Assembly (NCBI GenBank): GCA_964624145.1
Contig: CAZUXT010000004.1
Coordinates: forward strand, 62,001 to 126,000
From: WJMT01 sp964624145
GTDB lineage: Bacteria; Acidobacteriota; Aminicenantia; Aminicenantales; Aminicenantaceae
Direction: 5' to 3'
DNA length: 64,000 nucleotides
How positions within the stretch are numbered: the first letter of the stretch is position 1; the number at the start of each line of letters is the position of its first letter. This document shows positions 7,901 through 16,118 of the stretch, one piece after another. Both the position numbers and the translations under genes were made by a program. The notes under the pieces are model-generated. The model did not search any database, was not told the origin of the DNA, and saw only the letters and a program-made list of their open reading frames with translations.

Positions 7901-9256
7901 GTGAATCAAAAAAAGAAGACTTCCGGAACACTTGAAGATTATTCCTTGAAACCGGTCCCCTTATCTGAGAGAAAATCCTGGATTAGCCTGACCATCATCT
8001 GGATAGGGATAGCGGTAGTCATGTCCGCTATTTTCCGCGGCATGATGATCGGTCTCGGATTGGGGAAAATAACAAGTATCCTGCTTTCCTATGTCCTTGG
8101 GGAGATACTCCTTGTGGGGATCATGGGCCTTTCCGGATATATCGGAGCCCGAACAGGGCTGTCCACACCCCTTATAGCAAACTTCTCCTTTGGACGGATA
8201 GGATCTATACTGATATCTTTGTCCATAGCCCTGTCTCTTCTAGGCTGGTTTGGAGTCCAGGCTGCTTTTTTCGCACGAACTATTCAGTACTTCATCCATT
8301 CGGATTTTTCGCTGCCGCTTTTTTCATTCATATGCGGGATCATTATGATGATTCCCGCCATTTTTGGCATCAGGGGGCTCAGCACTCTCAGTTGGATAGC
8401 CTCTCCATTTGTGATCCTGATATTCATAATAGGATTTGTAAAAAGCGGATTCCATTTCCTTCCCGCTCAAACCCTTATCTCCCTAGCTCAACACCACCAG
8501 CCCGACCCCTATCCTATAACCATAGGCGCTGCTGCCTCTGTTGTAGCAGGAGGATTTATCGTGGGAGCCACTACCAGCGCGGACATATTTCGTTATTCCA
8601 AACCCAAAATAAAAAACATTTTCGGAGCTGCGTTTGTTGCTATGCTGGTAAGTGCCTTTCTCCACCTTGTTGGTTCTGTTTTTGCTATGAATACAGGACT
8701 TTATCACGAAAATCTGCCAGAACTTATCATATCTCCAGCCTATCTTGGTCTGGGATTTGTTGGCTTCCTGGTCCTTCTGCTTGCGCAGTGGACCACAAAT
8801 GACAGCAATATCTACTCATCTGTTCTTGCTCTGAACAATATATTCAAGACAAAAAGATGGCTGGTCACCATAGGAGCCGGACTCATTGCCTCTGCGCTGG
8901 CAGCACTGGGCATCTTAGAAAGATTGGAACTGTTCCTTGTTTTTCTTACCGTAAGCATCGGACCCATAGGAGGGATCTTTATTTGCGACTATTATTTATT
9001 AAGAAGACTCAAACCATCCGGGCTCAAAGAAAAAAACATACAGGCAGTCAATCAAAAAGCACTGGGAGTCTATCTTATATCCGTAGTTATCGGATGGCTT
9101 ACGTCAGGACATCCGTTTACCATAAACATTTTTCCCTTCTCGATTTTTGCTTTTAACGGAATCATATCCTCAATCATCCTCTATTATGTCATCATGAAAA
9201 TATTTCCGAATAAGGAGAAGACAAATGGCCCTGAAACAAGTCATAGAAACCTATGA
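7901..9256 (+). CDS. NCS1-like cytosine/purine permease family transporter
   Basis: This is a 451-residue integral membrane protein with about twelve hydrophobic segments. The N-terminal pattern (SWISLTIIWIGIAVVMSAIF and GYIGARTGLSTPLIANFSFG) matches CodB-like members of the NCS1 family, which co-transport nucleobases or related small molecules with Na+ or H+. Other family features are GGFIVGATTSADIFRYSK and QWTTNDSNIYSSVLALNN. The GTG start has no Shine-Dalgarno. Its last 32 bases overlap the DUF1177 gene, so the two are almost certainly cotranscribed. The substrate may therefore be the one handled by the DUF1177 protein. The assignment to the family is firm; the substrate is not. Confidence 0.88.
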   Translation: MNQKKKTSGTLEDYSLKPVPLSERKSWISLTIIWIGIAVVMSAIFRGMMIGLGLGKITSILLSYVLGEILLVGIMGLSGYIGARTGLSTPLIANFSFGRIGSILISLSIALSLLGWFGVQAAFFARTIQYFIHSDFSLPLFSFICGIIMMIPAIFGIRGLSTLSWIASPFVILIFIIGFVKSGFHFLPAQTLISLAQHHQPDPYPITIGAAASVVAGGFIVGATTSADIFRYSKPKIKNIFGAAFVAMLVSAFLHLVGSVFAMNTGLYHENLPELIISPAYLGLGFVGFLVLLLAQWTTNDSNIYSSVLALNNIFKTKRWLVTIGAGLIASALAALGILERLELFLVFLTVSIGPIGGIFICDYYLLRRLKPSGLKEKNIQAVNQKALGVYLISVVIGWLTSGHPFTINIFPFSIFAFNGIISSIILYYVIMKIFPNKEKTNGPETSHRNL

Positions 9257-10166
9257 ATTTCTGGATACACCGGAAATAAAAGAGACTGATATTGTGAATT
9301 TCCTCACCCGATGGGGAGTCAAGCAAAAGGAAACAAAATTCATGGGAATAAAAGGCAAAAAAGGCCGTACGCTTTTTGTTAAAATTCACATTTCCGGGAA
9401 AAAAGGAAAATCAAAAAGAGGATCCTCTCCGACCCTGGGCATTGTCGGACGTCTCGGAGGAATAGGAGCCAGGCCTGCTCAGACCGGGCTGGTTTCAGAT
9501 GCTGACGGAGCCATCACTGCTCTTGCCGCTGCAGCAAAAATGGCTGCCATGCGGGAAAAAGGGGATTTTCTCCAGGGAGACATCATCATCTCCACCCATC
9601 TGTGCCCCAGGGCACCTGTCATTCCCCACGATCCCGTTCCTTTTATGGGCTCTCCTGTTTCCATTGCTGTCATGAACAAACATGAAGTCGACTCCCGCAT
9701 GGATGCCATCCTTTCTGTGGACGCAACCAAAGGAAACAGAATCATAAACCATAGAGGTTTTGCCCTATCCCCTACGGTCAAAGACGGATATATATTAAAA
9801 GTCAGTGATTCCCTTTTGGATATCATGCATTCAGTAACCGGCAGGCTTCCGGTTGTATTTCCTATCACTCTCCAGGATATAACACCCTATGAAAATGGAG
9901 TCTTTCATCTCAACAGTATTATGCAACCCTGCACAGCAACAAATGCCCCTCTCGTTGGAGTAGCCATTACAAGTGAAGTACCTGTGCCCGGATGCGCTAC
10001 AGGAGCCAATAATCTCATGGATCTGGAAGGCGCAGTCCGTTTTGTTTTGGAAGTCGCTAAAGCATTTGGAAAAGGAAAATGTGAATTCTACGATAAAAAA
10101 GAATTCCAGAAACTGCTCACCCTCTACGGTTCCTTGGAGCATCTGAAAACAGCGGGGCGGAAATAA
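9225..10166 (+). CDS. DUF1177 family protein
   Basis: This 313-residue soluble protein resembles the uncharacterised DUF1177 family in length and in its conserved blocks (GIVGRLGGIGARPAQTG, ISTHLCPRAPVIPHDPVPFM, LQDITPYENG, VPVPGCATGANNLMDLEGA). Many invariant His, Asp and Cys residues in these blocks suggest an enzyme with a metal or polar active site, but no reaction is established. AAGGAG sits six bases before the ATG, inside the end of the permease gene. The tight overlap with an NCS1-type transporter suggests the two act in uptake and processing of one nitrogenous compound; that is inference. Confidence 0.75.
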   Translation: MALKQVIETYEFLDTPEIKETDIVNFLTRWGVKQKETKFMGIKGKKGRTLFVKIHISGKKGKSKRGSSPTLGIVGRLGGIGARPAQTGLVSDADGAITALAAAAKMAAMREKGDFLQGDIIISTHLCPRAPVIPHDPVPFMGSPVSIAVMNKHEVDSRMDAILSVDATKGNRIINHRGFALSPTVKDGYILKVSDSLLDIMHSVTGRLPVVFPITLQDITPYENGVFHLNSIMQPCTATNAPLVGVAITSEVPVPGCATGANNLMDLEGAVRFVLEVAKAFGKGKCEFYDKKEFQKLLTLYGSLEHLKTAGRK

Positions 10167-10193
10167 GGAAAAAATTCAGATGTAGCTTATGCT

Positions 10194-10346
10194 CCAGACT
10201 TTCATCAGGCAAGCTGGTTCTTCAGCCCGCTGATTTTTCCCAGCGAGTAAAATCAGCTTATTCCTCGGCTCGCTCTCCTCTGCGAGGAACCATGCCCGCT
10301 CGCCTCCGGATGACTTCAGAACCACCCAGCCTGCCTGAAAGTCTGG
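10194..10346. repeat. palindromic element 1 with multibranch fold (candidate structured RNA or REP-like DNA)
   Basis: CCAGACTTTC (10194-10203) pairs with GAAAGTCTGG (10337-10346). After a three-base bulge, further complementarity (AGGCA/TGCCT, GCTGG/CCAGC) extends the closing stem to about 20 bp. Two perfect internal hairpins follow: GCTGATTTT/AAAATCAGC (10229-10237 with 10249-10257) and TTCCTCG/CGAGGAA (10261-10267 with 10283-10289). The strand of any transcript cannot be told. Confidence 0.55.
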
Positions 10347-10392
10347 GTGAGGCATGATGTTATTTACATTACAGGATTAACATTAACCTTAA

Positions 10393-10580
10393 GAAATTCA
10401 GGTGTGGACGTGGCGACATTGAAGATTTAGCCTTTGGAGTGCTGTGTTTGAGGGTACTCGGCAAAGCCGAGCTGCGAGCATGTCTGACCCACGGACGGGG
10501 GGAGTTGCGCAGCAGCCGAGAACACAGTGCGAGTAATGGCGTTAAAAATCTTTAGCGAGCAAAAGCCATATCTGAATTTC
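10393..10580. repeat. palindromic element 2, nested long hairpin
   Basis: GAAATTCAG (10393-10401) pairs with CTGAATTTC (10572-10580). Inside it AAGATTT (10422-10428) pairs with AAATCTT (10546-10552), and CTGTGTT (10442-10448) with AACACAG (10521-10527). A tight hairpin, CTCGGC-AAA-GCCGAG, lies at 10457-10471. All arms are nested in the right order, so the whole 188 bases can fold on itself. Confidence 0.5.
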
Positions 10581-10601
10581 ACATCGGCTTGCCTTAATGG
10601 T

Positions 10602-10628
10602 AAAAAAATGCTCATCGCCATTTTTTTA
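10602..10628 (-). terminator. possible terminator of the 10646-11503 gene
   Basis: AAAAAAATG and CATTTTTTT are separated by about eight bases, just beyond the stop codon at 10646 on the minus strand. The stem is A/T-rich and weak, but it ends in a T-run on either strand, so a bidirectional terminator is possible. Confidence 0.35.
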
Positions 10629-10645
10629 TGAATAGGTCAGATGGT

Positions 10646-11503
10646 TCACTTTATGGGCTGGCCCAGAGGATATTTGTCAATCACTTCTTTGGGTACTTCA
10701 TAGACCTTATTCCAGCCGCCCAGCCGCTCGAGTACTCTGGGAGAAGTCACTCCTCTCTTCTTGCCTCTCTCAATAAGATAAACAGAACGGTTCGGACGGG
10801 AGCTTTTCTCTATAACAAGGCACCCTTCAAAGGAAAGTACTATCATGGGCCCCTGCCTCATATTCATAAGAGTATTATAAGAAATTTCTTCAAGATAATT
10901 CCAGGGTTCATCTTTCCTTCCAATACTGTAGTTATAGAAGTAAAGGCTTTCAAGGTTCTTAAAAGGCCTCCTGATGTAATCACCAGGCCCCCTTCTTTCT
11001 ATCATATAAACAGTATCATCTCTGGCTTTGATGTATTTTCCATTCAGATAAGCAAGGTTATCACTGGAAGGCCATCTGGAAAATTCATAATCCATTCTAT
11101 CTAATATTTGCCTGCATTTTGAAACCTCATACGGTATTATTCTCGCTCTGGTCATCTCTTCTTCAAGCTCCTTGAATGAACGGGAAAGATACACAAACGC
11201 ATTATAAAGGCTTGTTCTTAAATAACCTGTTCGAAAATATCTTGAGCTCTGGGTTGTCAGTTTTAGGAAGAGCTTGCATGATGCGGAAAAAGCCTCTGAC
11301 TTAAACAGAATAGCCTGTTCCTGGTCGGTTATCACTCCATTCCAACCTTCAAAATGTTTGTAACTGTTTTCCGCCAACAAGACTGCCTGTCCTTCCAGCT
11401 CGCTGCCAAGCTTATAAATCACATCTATGTTTTCCCCGAATGCACTCAAGCACAGAAAACAAAAGAAAAAAAGTACGAATGCTGGTTTTGTTGTTTTGAT
11501 CAT
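10646..11503 (-). CDS. secreted hypothetical protein with two VYLIERGKKR-type repeats
   Basis: This 285-residue protein has a signal peptide (to about residue 24, LCLSAFGEN) and a helical middle (about 30-150). The C-terminal part holds two copies of a short repeat, DDTVYMIERRGPGDYIRRPF near 165 and NRSVYLIERGKKRGVTSPRV near 235. The second is followed by LGGWNKVYEVPKEVIDKYPLG. Such GKKR-x-(S/T)-x-x-V-x-x-x-L-G units recur in secreted bacterial proteins, where they are thought to be surface-binding modules. No enzymatic motif is visible. It is followed on the same strand by a barrel and an FG-GAP protein, which suggests an envelope function. Confidence 0.65.
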   Translation of the reverse strand: MIKTTKPAFVLFFFCFLCLSAFGENIDVIYKLGSELEGQAVLLAENSYKHFEGWNGVITDQEQAILFKSEAFSASCKLFLKLTTQSSRYFRTGYLRTSLYNAFVYLSRSFKELEEEMTRARIIPYEVSKCRQILDRMDYEFSRWPSSDNLAYLNGKYIKARDDTVYMIERRGPGDYIRRPFKNLESLYFYNYSIGRKDEPWNYLEEISYNTLMNMRQGPMIVLSFEGCLVIEKSSRPNRSVYLIERGKKRGVTSPRVLERLGGWNKVYEVPKEVIDKYPLGQPIK

Positions 11504-11560
11504 CTCTTTATCCTCCCTTTCCTTTAATCATGAATAGCACAGGTTATTTATATAGAACGA

Positions 11561-12154
11561 TTATAAATTAAATCTGAAAACGAGGCCGGCTTTAATCCCG
11601 ATTCCTCCGAGGTCAGCTTTCACGGACCCTTCCTCAGCTTGAGCATGGCTGTACTTGACACAGACCTTTGCTCCCAGTGAAGAAGAAAAGTCATAATAGC
11701 ATCCGCCCTGAAAACTAAATCCTAAAACCGAGCCCTTGGTGGAGCTTACCGGAAAAGTCGGAGGATATTTTTCCTTATATATGATGTAATCCAAGCCAGG
11801 CCCAATAAAAATTATGAACCTCTTCAAATCAAAAAGATATCTTAAAGATAATGTGAAATCCGATATCGCTAAGTCAACCTCTTCTTTGGTAACCGTTAGT
11901 TTTCCTTTATCAGATAAAAATCTATATTCCACTCCTATTTCTATATGTCGATTCAATAAGAAAGGAAGCCTGTATGAATACTCCCCGTAAAATACCCAGG
12001 CGCTGTCTCCATAAACCTCCTTAAATACTTCATCCTGCATAAAATAGGCACCGCCTGCTACTGAAAGCCTAGAGCTTTTTATTTCTTCGTTTCCTGCATA
12101 AAGCATTGCGGCAAATAAGAAAAATATAAAAAAACAGGTGCGTGCTTTTCTCAT
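11561..12154 (-). CDS. outer-membrane beta-barrel protein
   Basis: This 197-residue protein has a signal peptide (first 21 residues, MLYAGNEE at the cleavage region) and alternating amphipathic strands. Examples are WVFYGEYSYRLPFLLNRHIEIGVEYRFL and FTLSLRYLFDLKRFIIFIG. It ends in the barrel-closing pattern GLVFRFNL with a C-terminal aromatic-x-hydrophobic signature. The length fits an 8-10-stranded porin-like (OmpW/OmpX-size) barrel. It lies seven bases after the FG-GAP gene, so the two are probably cotranscribed. Function is unknown. Confidence 0.72.
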   Translation of the reverse strand: MRKARTCFFIFFLFAAMLYAGNEEIKSSRLSVAGGAYFMQDEVFKEVYGDSAWVFYGEYSYRLPFLLNRHIEIGVEYRFLSDKGKLTVTKEEVDLAISDFTLSLRYLFDLKRFIIFIGPGLDYIIYKEKYPPTFPVSSTKGSVLGFSFQGGCYYDFSSSLGAKVCVKYSHAQAEEGSVKADLGGIGIKAGLVFRFNL

Positions 12155-12161
12155 GTTTCAC

Positions 12162-13982
12162 TCACTCCACAGTCACATAAGCCGGTGCTCCCTCTATGTT
12201 ATTGTTGTCGACAGCGGTCACTGCGAATATATATTGAGTATTACTTGACGTATTTCTTATGTGATAGACGAGATTCTCTGCTGAAACCTCATCTACATAG
12301 TCTAACTTTCTCCACTGTTCCACTCTGTATATTCTGTACTTTGAGATATTTTCATTATCCGGATTGGCATTCCATGTGAGCTGAATGACATTCTCATAGT
12401 AAAACAAAGCTCTATTCACTTTCCTCTCACCGGTGAGATTGATTGGAGGCAGAATATAAGCTGTTTGTATTTTCTGGCCGGGAACGATGCTGTTTATAAC
12501 CCTTTGCTCGCCGTTCAAAAACTCAATCTTCAGATCATACGCTGATGATTGAGAAACTCCGAAATGAGCGGCCGGCATATCCTGTGCCAGGTAGCCGTAT
12601 TCCCCTGTTATTTCACGAAATCCTTTCAAAAAACCGGATTCCCCAAGATGCCCCCCTTCATAGAGCCAGAGTTTCGTACCAATCCCGCCGGTACCTCCTG
12701 TCTGATCCGAAAGAACCTCAACCTGGATCCAGTTCGAATCATCAATATCATTCCTTAACAGCACATTATATCCTCTTCTATCCGCTATATAGACATCCAG
12801 GTCCCCGTCTCCGTCAAAATCCCCCAATGCACTCGACCTTGGGTCAACGGTGTTCAGGGACGCCATCAATGCGCTCACATTGAGAGAGACATAAATGAAA
12901 TTCCCCTGCCCGTCATTCTGATAGAAATAACCTCCTGATTCATAAAGGTCCAGATCCCCGTCATGATCAAAATCTCCGAAACAGCAGTGGAAACCGGAAT
13001 TAGATCCAACTGTGCTCATCGAGTTGTACTTTTGAAAAATCCCTTCATTGTTTTTGTATATGTCTATTCTGTGGCCTCCTATGACAGCAAAGTCTAAATC
13101 CCCGTCATTGTCGAGGTCGGCAAAGCTCATCCCATTATCTTTGACATTGATGGTTAAAGGAAGACCAAGGCTTCCGCCTGCTTTGTGGAAATATCCATTT
13201 CCATCATTGAGGTATATGGTGGATGGAGGAGCCCATTTGGCTTCGGCTATGTCTATATCTCCGTCCTGGTCGATATCAACAGCGCTGACTCCCTGAACAA
13301 ATCCAATCCATTCAATACCGCGATAGGTCCATGTGAATGTTCCATCGCCGTTATTCATATAAAAATTTTTGAGCTGCTTTGGCGGAGAAGGCTGCGTGCT
13401 GAAAGGCTTTGCTTCCGAAAGAGGATTAGAAAAATACAGGTCTATATCGCCGTCGCCATCAAAATCTGCGGCAGCCACCCCTCTGGAAAAAGTATCAATA
13501 TCCTGAGAGGGGGAGATATTATCAGTGATATCCTGGAAATAGCCGGTACCGTCATTTTCATAAATATGATTGTACGAAGGACTTATATTTCCATAGGTTG
13601 TGGTCGAAAACAAATCAAAATCTTTATCATTATCGAGGTCAGCAAAAACCCCTCCATGCGTCCCGGTAGGGTACGCATCGGAAACACCCCTGAGGAAAGC
13701 CTCATCCGAAAATATGCTTCCGTAGTTTATATAGAGAATGTTTTCAACATTCAGTACTCCCTTGGCATCTTGGTTTTTTATGTACAGATCAAGTTTCCCA
13801 TCATTGTTGACATCAACCCAGCAGATCCCATGAGCGCCGAAATAACTGTACCCTCCCACATTATTCTTCTGTGTCACGTTTGTGAAATGTAAGCTTCCGG
13901 ACAAAAAGAGGGGTGATAAAACAAAAGTAAGGATCAATGCCGGTTTTTTCAGAATTCTCAAACAACAACCCTGACGGCTCAT
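12162..13982 (-). CDS. secreted FG-GAP/VCBS repeat protein with ASPIC/UnbV and fibronectin-III C-terminus
   Basis: This 606-residue protein has a signal peptide (about 1-32). Next come some eight FG-GAP/VCBS blades with calcium-binding loops of the form DVNNDGKLDLY, DLDNDKDFDLF, DFDGDGDIDLY, DIDQDGDIDIA and DFDHDGDLDLY (about 45-420). An ASPIC/UnbV-like segment follows (about 425-505, WIQVEVLSDQTGGTGGIGTK and GEQRVINSIVPGQKI). A fibronectin-III domain ends the protein (about 515-606, NPDNENISKYRIYRVEQW). The fold is a seven- or eight-bladed propeller on the cell surface, probably binding protein or glycan. No strong ribosome-binding site precedes the ATG. Its repetitive DNA creates a long open frame on the opposite strand that I do not accept. 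Confidence 0.88.
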   Translation of the reverse strand: MSRQGCCLRILKKPALILTFVLSPLFLSGSLHFTNVTQKNNVGGYSYFGAHGICWVDVNNDGKLDLYIKNQDAKGVLNVENILYINYGSIFSDEAFLRGVSDAYPTGTHGGVFADLDNDKDFDLFSTTTYGNISPSYNHIYENDGTGYFQDITDNISPSQDIDTFSRGVAAADFDGDGDIDLYFSNPLSEAKPFSTQPSPPKQLKNFYMNNGDGTFTWTYRGIEWIGFVQGVSAVDIDQDGDIDIAEAKWAPPSTIYLNDGNGYFHKAGGSLGLPLTINVKDNGMSFADLDNDGDLDFAVIGGHRIDIYKNNEGIFQKYNSMSTVGSNSGFHCCFGDFDHDGDLDLYESGGYFYQNDGQGNFIYVSLNVSALMASLNTVDPRSSALGDFDGDGDLDVYIADRRGYNVLLRNDIDDSNWIQVEVLSDQTGGTGGIGTKLWLYEGGHLGESGFLKGFREITGEYGYLAQDMPAAHFGVSQSSAYDLKIEFLNGEQRVINSIVPGQKIQTAYILPPINLTGERKVNRALFYYENVIQLTWNANPDNENISKYRIYRVEQWRKLDYVDEVSAENLVYHIRNTSSNTQYIFAVTAVDNNNIEGAPAYVTVE

Positions 13983-14070
13983 TTGATTTCATAAAGTTTG
14001 CCACTTGAAAAACCATTTGTCAATCAAATTTAAGAACCTTCTCAGTCTTATCTTCTCTCTCCTGTCTATC

Positions 14071-14091
14071 CTGGATTATTCATAGGTCAGG
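14071..14091 (+). repeat. intergenic motif copy (ends ATAGGTCAGG)
   Basis: These 21 bases match 18 of 21 with 17394-17414 read on the minus strand. The shared core is ATAGGTCAGG preceded by CTGGAT. Shorter copies occur in other gaps. This copy stands just upstream of a possible -35/-10 pair (TTTACT at 14094, TAATAT about 18 bases later) for the sulfatase-like gene. Confidence 0.5.
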
Positions 14092-14165
14092 CTATTTACT
14101 GTATGACGTCTTGTATGCTAATATGGATTTTGAATCTTAACGGAATTATTGAGCTTGAGATAGAC

Positions 14166-16016
14166 ATGAAAATAAAAAAATCACTCATTTTTTTATCCAT
14201 AATCGCCCTCTTTGTCCTCTCAAGCTGTGCAAAAAAACAAATGTTCCATAGGGCAGATGCCGAAAATCGGGAAACCAAAGACATTGATCTCAATCTGTTA
14301 AAAAAGGATAGCGATAACAATCTTTACTACCACAAAAAATTCGTTACGTTCAGATTCGAGACAAAAAGTGACTCTATAAGTATCCAAAGCAAACTTTTTG
14401 GAAACATAAATGTCAATATGAGCTGCATTTCTGATAAAAAAGGGACCCTTACCATATCGAAAGAAGGCACAGAAACGCCTCCCCCATCCGGATTCATAAT
14501 GCCAATAAGAGAAGGATACAATGACCTGAACTTTGCACTGGACCTTGAAAAAGGCCAGCATATCATCATTCAAAATCCGGATGAACTGGATATCATATTT
14601 TCAAAGCCCATCATATACAAATCCCTTCCGGCAGAGGAGAGAACAAATGTATTTCTGATTTCTGTTGATACGCTGAGCTCTCTTCATATGAGCCTCTACG
14701 GATATGACAGAAAAACCACACCGAATATAGACCAATTCGCTCACGACTCAGTTGTTTTTCTGAATGCTTTTTCAAACTCATCCTGGACCGTCACTTCTCA
14801 TATGAGCCTGTTCACGTCCCTTCATGAGCACGAGCACCAGGTTGAAGAGAGGGCTGAATACAAGATAAAAAATCAGAAGCTAATACGCGTGAAACCCCCT
14901 GCTATCATTCCTCTCTCATACGACATCCCCTTTTTCGCCGAAGACATATCAGATCAATTCGTGGCCGTAAGTTACAACGGAGGAGTCAAAGTGGATGCTC
15001 TCTTTGGCTTTTACAGAGGGTTTGATCTCTACTGGAGCAATAACGACCTCTACTCCCCAAAAGCCGGTTCTGTGATGTTTGAAGAAGCCAGAGACAAACT
15101 GACAGAATCCACATTTCCAAAAGCTTTTTATTTTCTGCACACCTACCATGTCCACGCACCTCATAATCCTCCATCAGGATTCCTGAGTAAAATCCCAAGG
15201 GAAACACAATTAAAAGAATTCGATTTTAACAGTGACCTGGGAGGAAACAAGTGTATATTTAAAGAAACAGATGATGACTTTATTGAAGATGTGAAAGCCC
15301 TGTATGATGCGGAAATAGTGAGTTTTGACCACTATTTCGGAGAATTCATCACTTTTCTGAAGAACAACGACCTTTATCAAAACTCCATGATCATTTTGCT
15401 TTCAGACCATGGAGAAGAATTTTTTGAACATAAAAGATGGGCTCACGGTTCTGATCTGTATAATGAACAGATTCGGATCCCTCTCTTAATAAAGTTCCCG
15501 GAACGAGAATATCAAGGAAAGAAAATTGAAGAAAATGTCAGCCTTCAAGATGTTCTCCCCACCATAATGGATTATTATGGAATCAAATATACTAAAAACA
15601 TCAGAGGGCAGTCTCTTATCCCATTGATAAAAAGCGGTAAATCTCAGGAAAGGCCCATAATCTCATCCATATACAGATTCAAACCATTTGAATTACTTCC
15701 AGGGAAAATAGCGGTCATCCAGGATAACTATAAAATTATATTCAATAAGAGGTACACTCAAGAAACATTCAAATACTTTACATATCCTCCTCCTAAGATC
15801 ATCCATACAGTGGAGCTATATGATTTGGCATTAGATCCAGGAGAAAAAGTGAATCTTTTCCAGAAAAACAACATCCCGCAAAAAGATAAACTCTTTGAGT
15901 TCATAAAAAGAATAACGGAAGAAATGGATACGGCACAAAGAAAAGCTGAAAGAGAAGAAAAAATATCCGAAGACATGCTCGAAAGACTGAGGACCCTGGG
16001 TTATATCGATAAATAA
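14166..16016 (+). CDS. sulfatase-like lipoprotein (alkaline phosphatase superfamily)
   Basis: This is a 616-residue protein from ATG 14166. That start is chosen because it opens a lipoprotein signal peptide ending LSSC; an earlier in-frame ATG at 14103 would spoil it. An N-terminal beta-rich region (about 25-155) precedes the catalytic domain. The domain has TNVFLISVDTLSS (metal-binding Asp near 167), GYDRKTTPNID, SWTVTSHMSLFTS and LLSDHGEEFFEHKRWAHGS (near 414). The nucleophile position carries Thr or Ser (about T208), not the Cys-x-Pro-x-Arg needed for formylglycine. A phospho- or phosphoglycerol-transferase or hydrolase is therefore as likely as a true sulfatase. It probably acts on envelope polymers from the periplasm. 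Confidence 0.85.
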   Translation: MKIKKSLIFLSIIALFVLSSCAKKQMFHRADAENRETKDIDLNLLKKDSDNNLYYHKKFVTFRFETKSDSISIQSKLFGNINVNMSCISDKKGTLTISKEGTETPPPSGFIMPIREGYNDLNFALDLEKGQHIIIQNPDELDIIFSKPIIYKSLPAEERTNVFLISVDTLSSLHMSLYGYDRKTTPNIDQFAHDSVVFLNAFSNSSWTVTSHMSLFTSLHEHEHQVEERAEYKIKNQKLIRVKPPAIIPLSYDIPFFAEDISDQFVAVSYNGGVKVDALFGFYRGFDLYWSNNDLYSPKAGSVMFEEARDKLTESTFPKAFYFLHTYHVHAPHNPPSGFLSKIPRETQLKEFDFNSDLGGNKCIFKETDDDFIEDVKALYDAEIVSFDHYFGEFITFLKNNDLYQNSMIILLSDHGEEFFEHKRWAHGSDLYNEQIRIPLLIKFPEREYQGKKIEENVSLQDVLPTIMDYYGIKYTKNIRGQSLIPLIKSGKSQERPIISSIYRFKPFELLPGKIAVIQDNYKIIFNKRYTQETFKYFTYPPPKIIHTVELYDLALDPGEKVNLFQKNNIPQKDKLFEFIKRITEEMDTAQRKAEREEKISEDMLERLRTLGYIDK

Positions 16017-16118
16017 TGAATCTTTAAAAACAGACAGATCACTTCTCATAGCAAACTATTTATTGTATATTTTTATATGAACGCGGATTACACACAAGCC
16101 GGGATAATGTGATCTGGA

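Larger units (their letters stand above)
10167..10645. other. intergenic region with two nested palindromic elements
   Basis: I see no gene in these 479 bases. The stretch is visibly richer in G+C than the flanking genes and consists mostly of two fold-back elements (10194-10346 and 10393-10580). They are followed by an A/T-rich hairpin at 10602-10628 and one copy of the ATGAATAGGTCAG motif at 10628-10640. Confidence 0.7.

Noticed and set aside
10393..10580. Integron attC site
   Set aside because: A GCGTTAA-like core is present near 10540, but the complementary core, the second inner pair and any integrase gene are missing.
13185..13892. A 235-codon open frame on the plus strand opposite the FG-GAP gene
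   Set aside because: It mirrors the Asp/Asn/Gly-rich repeats of the real gene; there is no ribosome-binding site, no recognisable domain, and the minus-strand protein is a clear family member.
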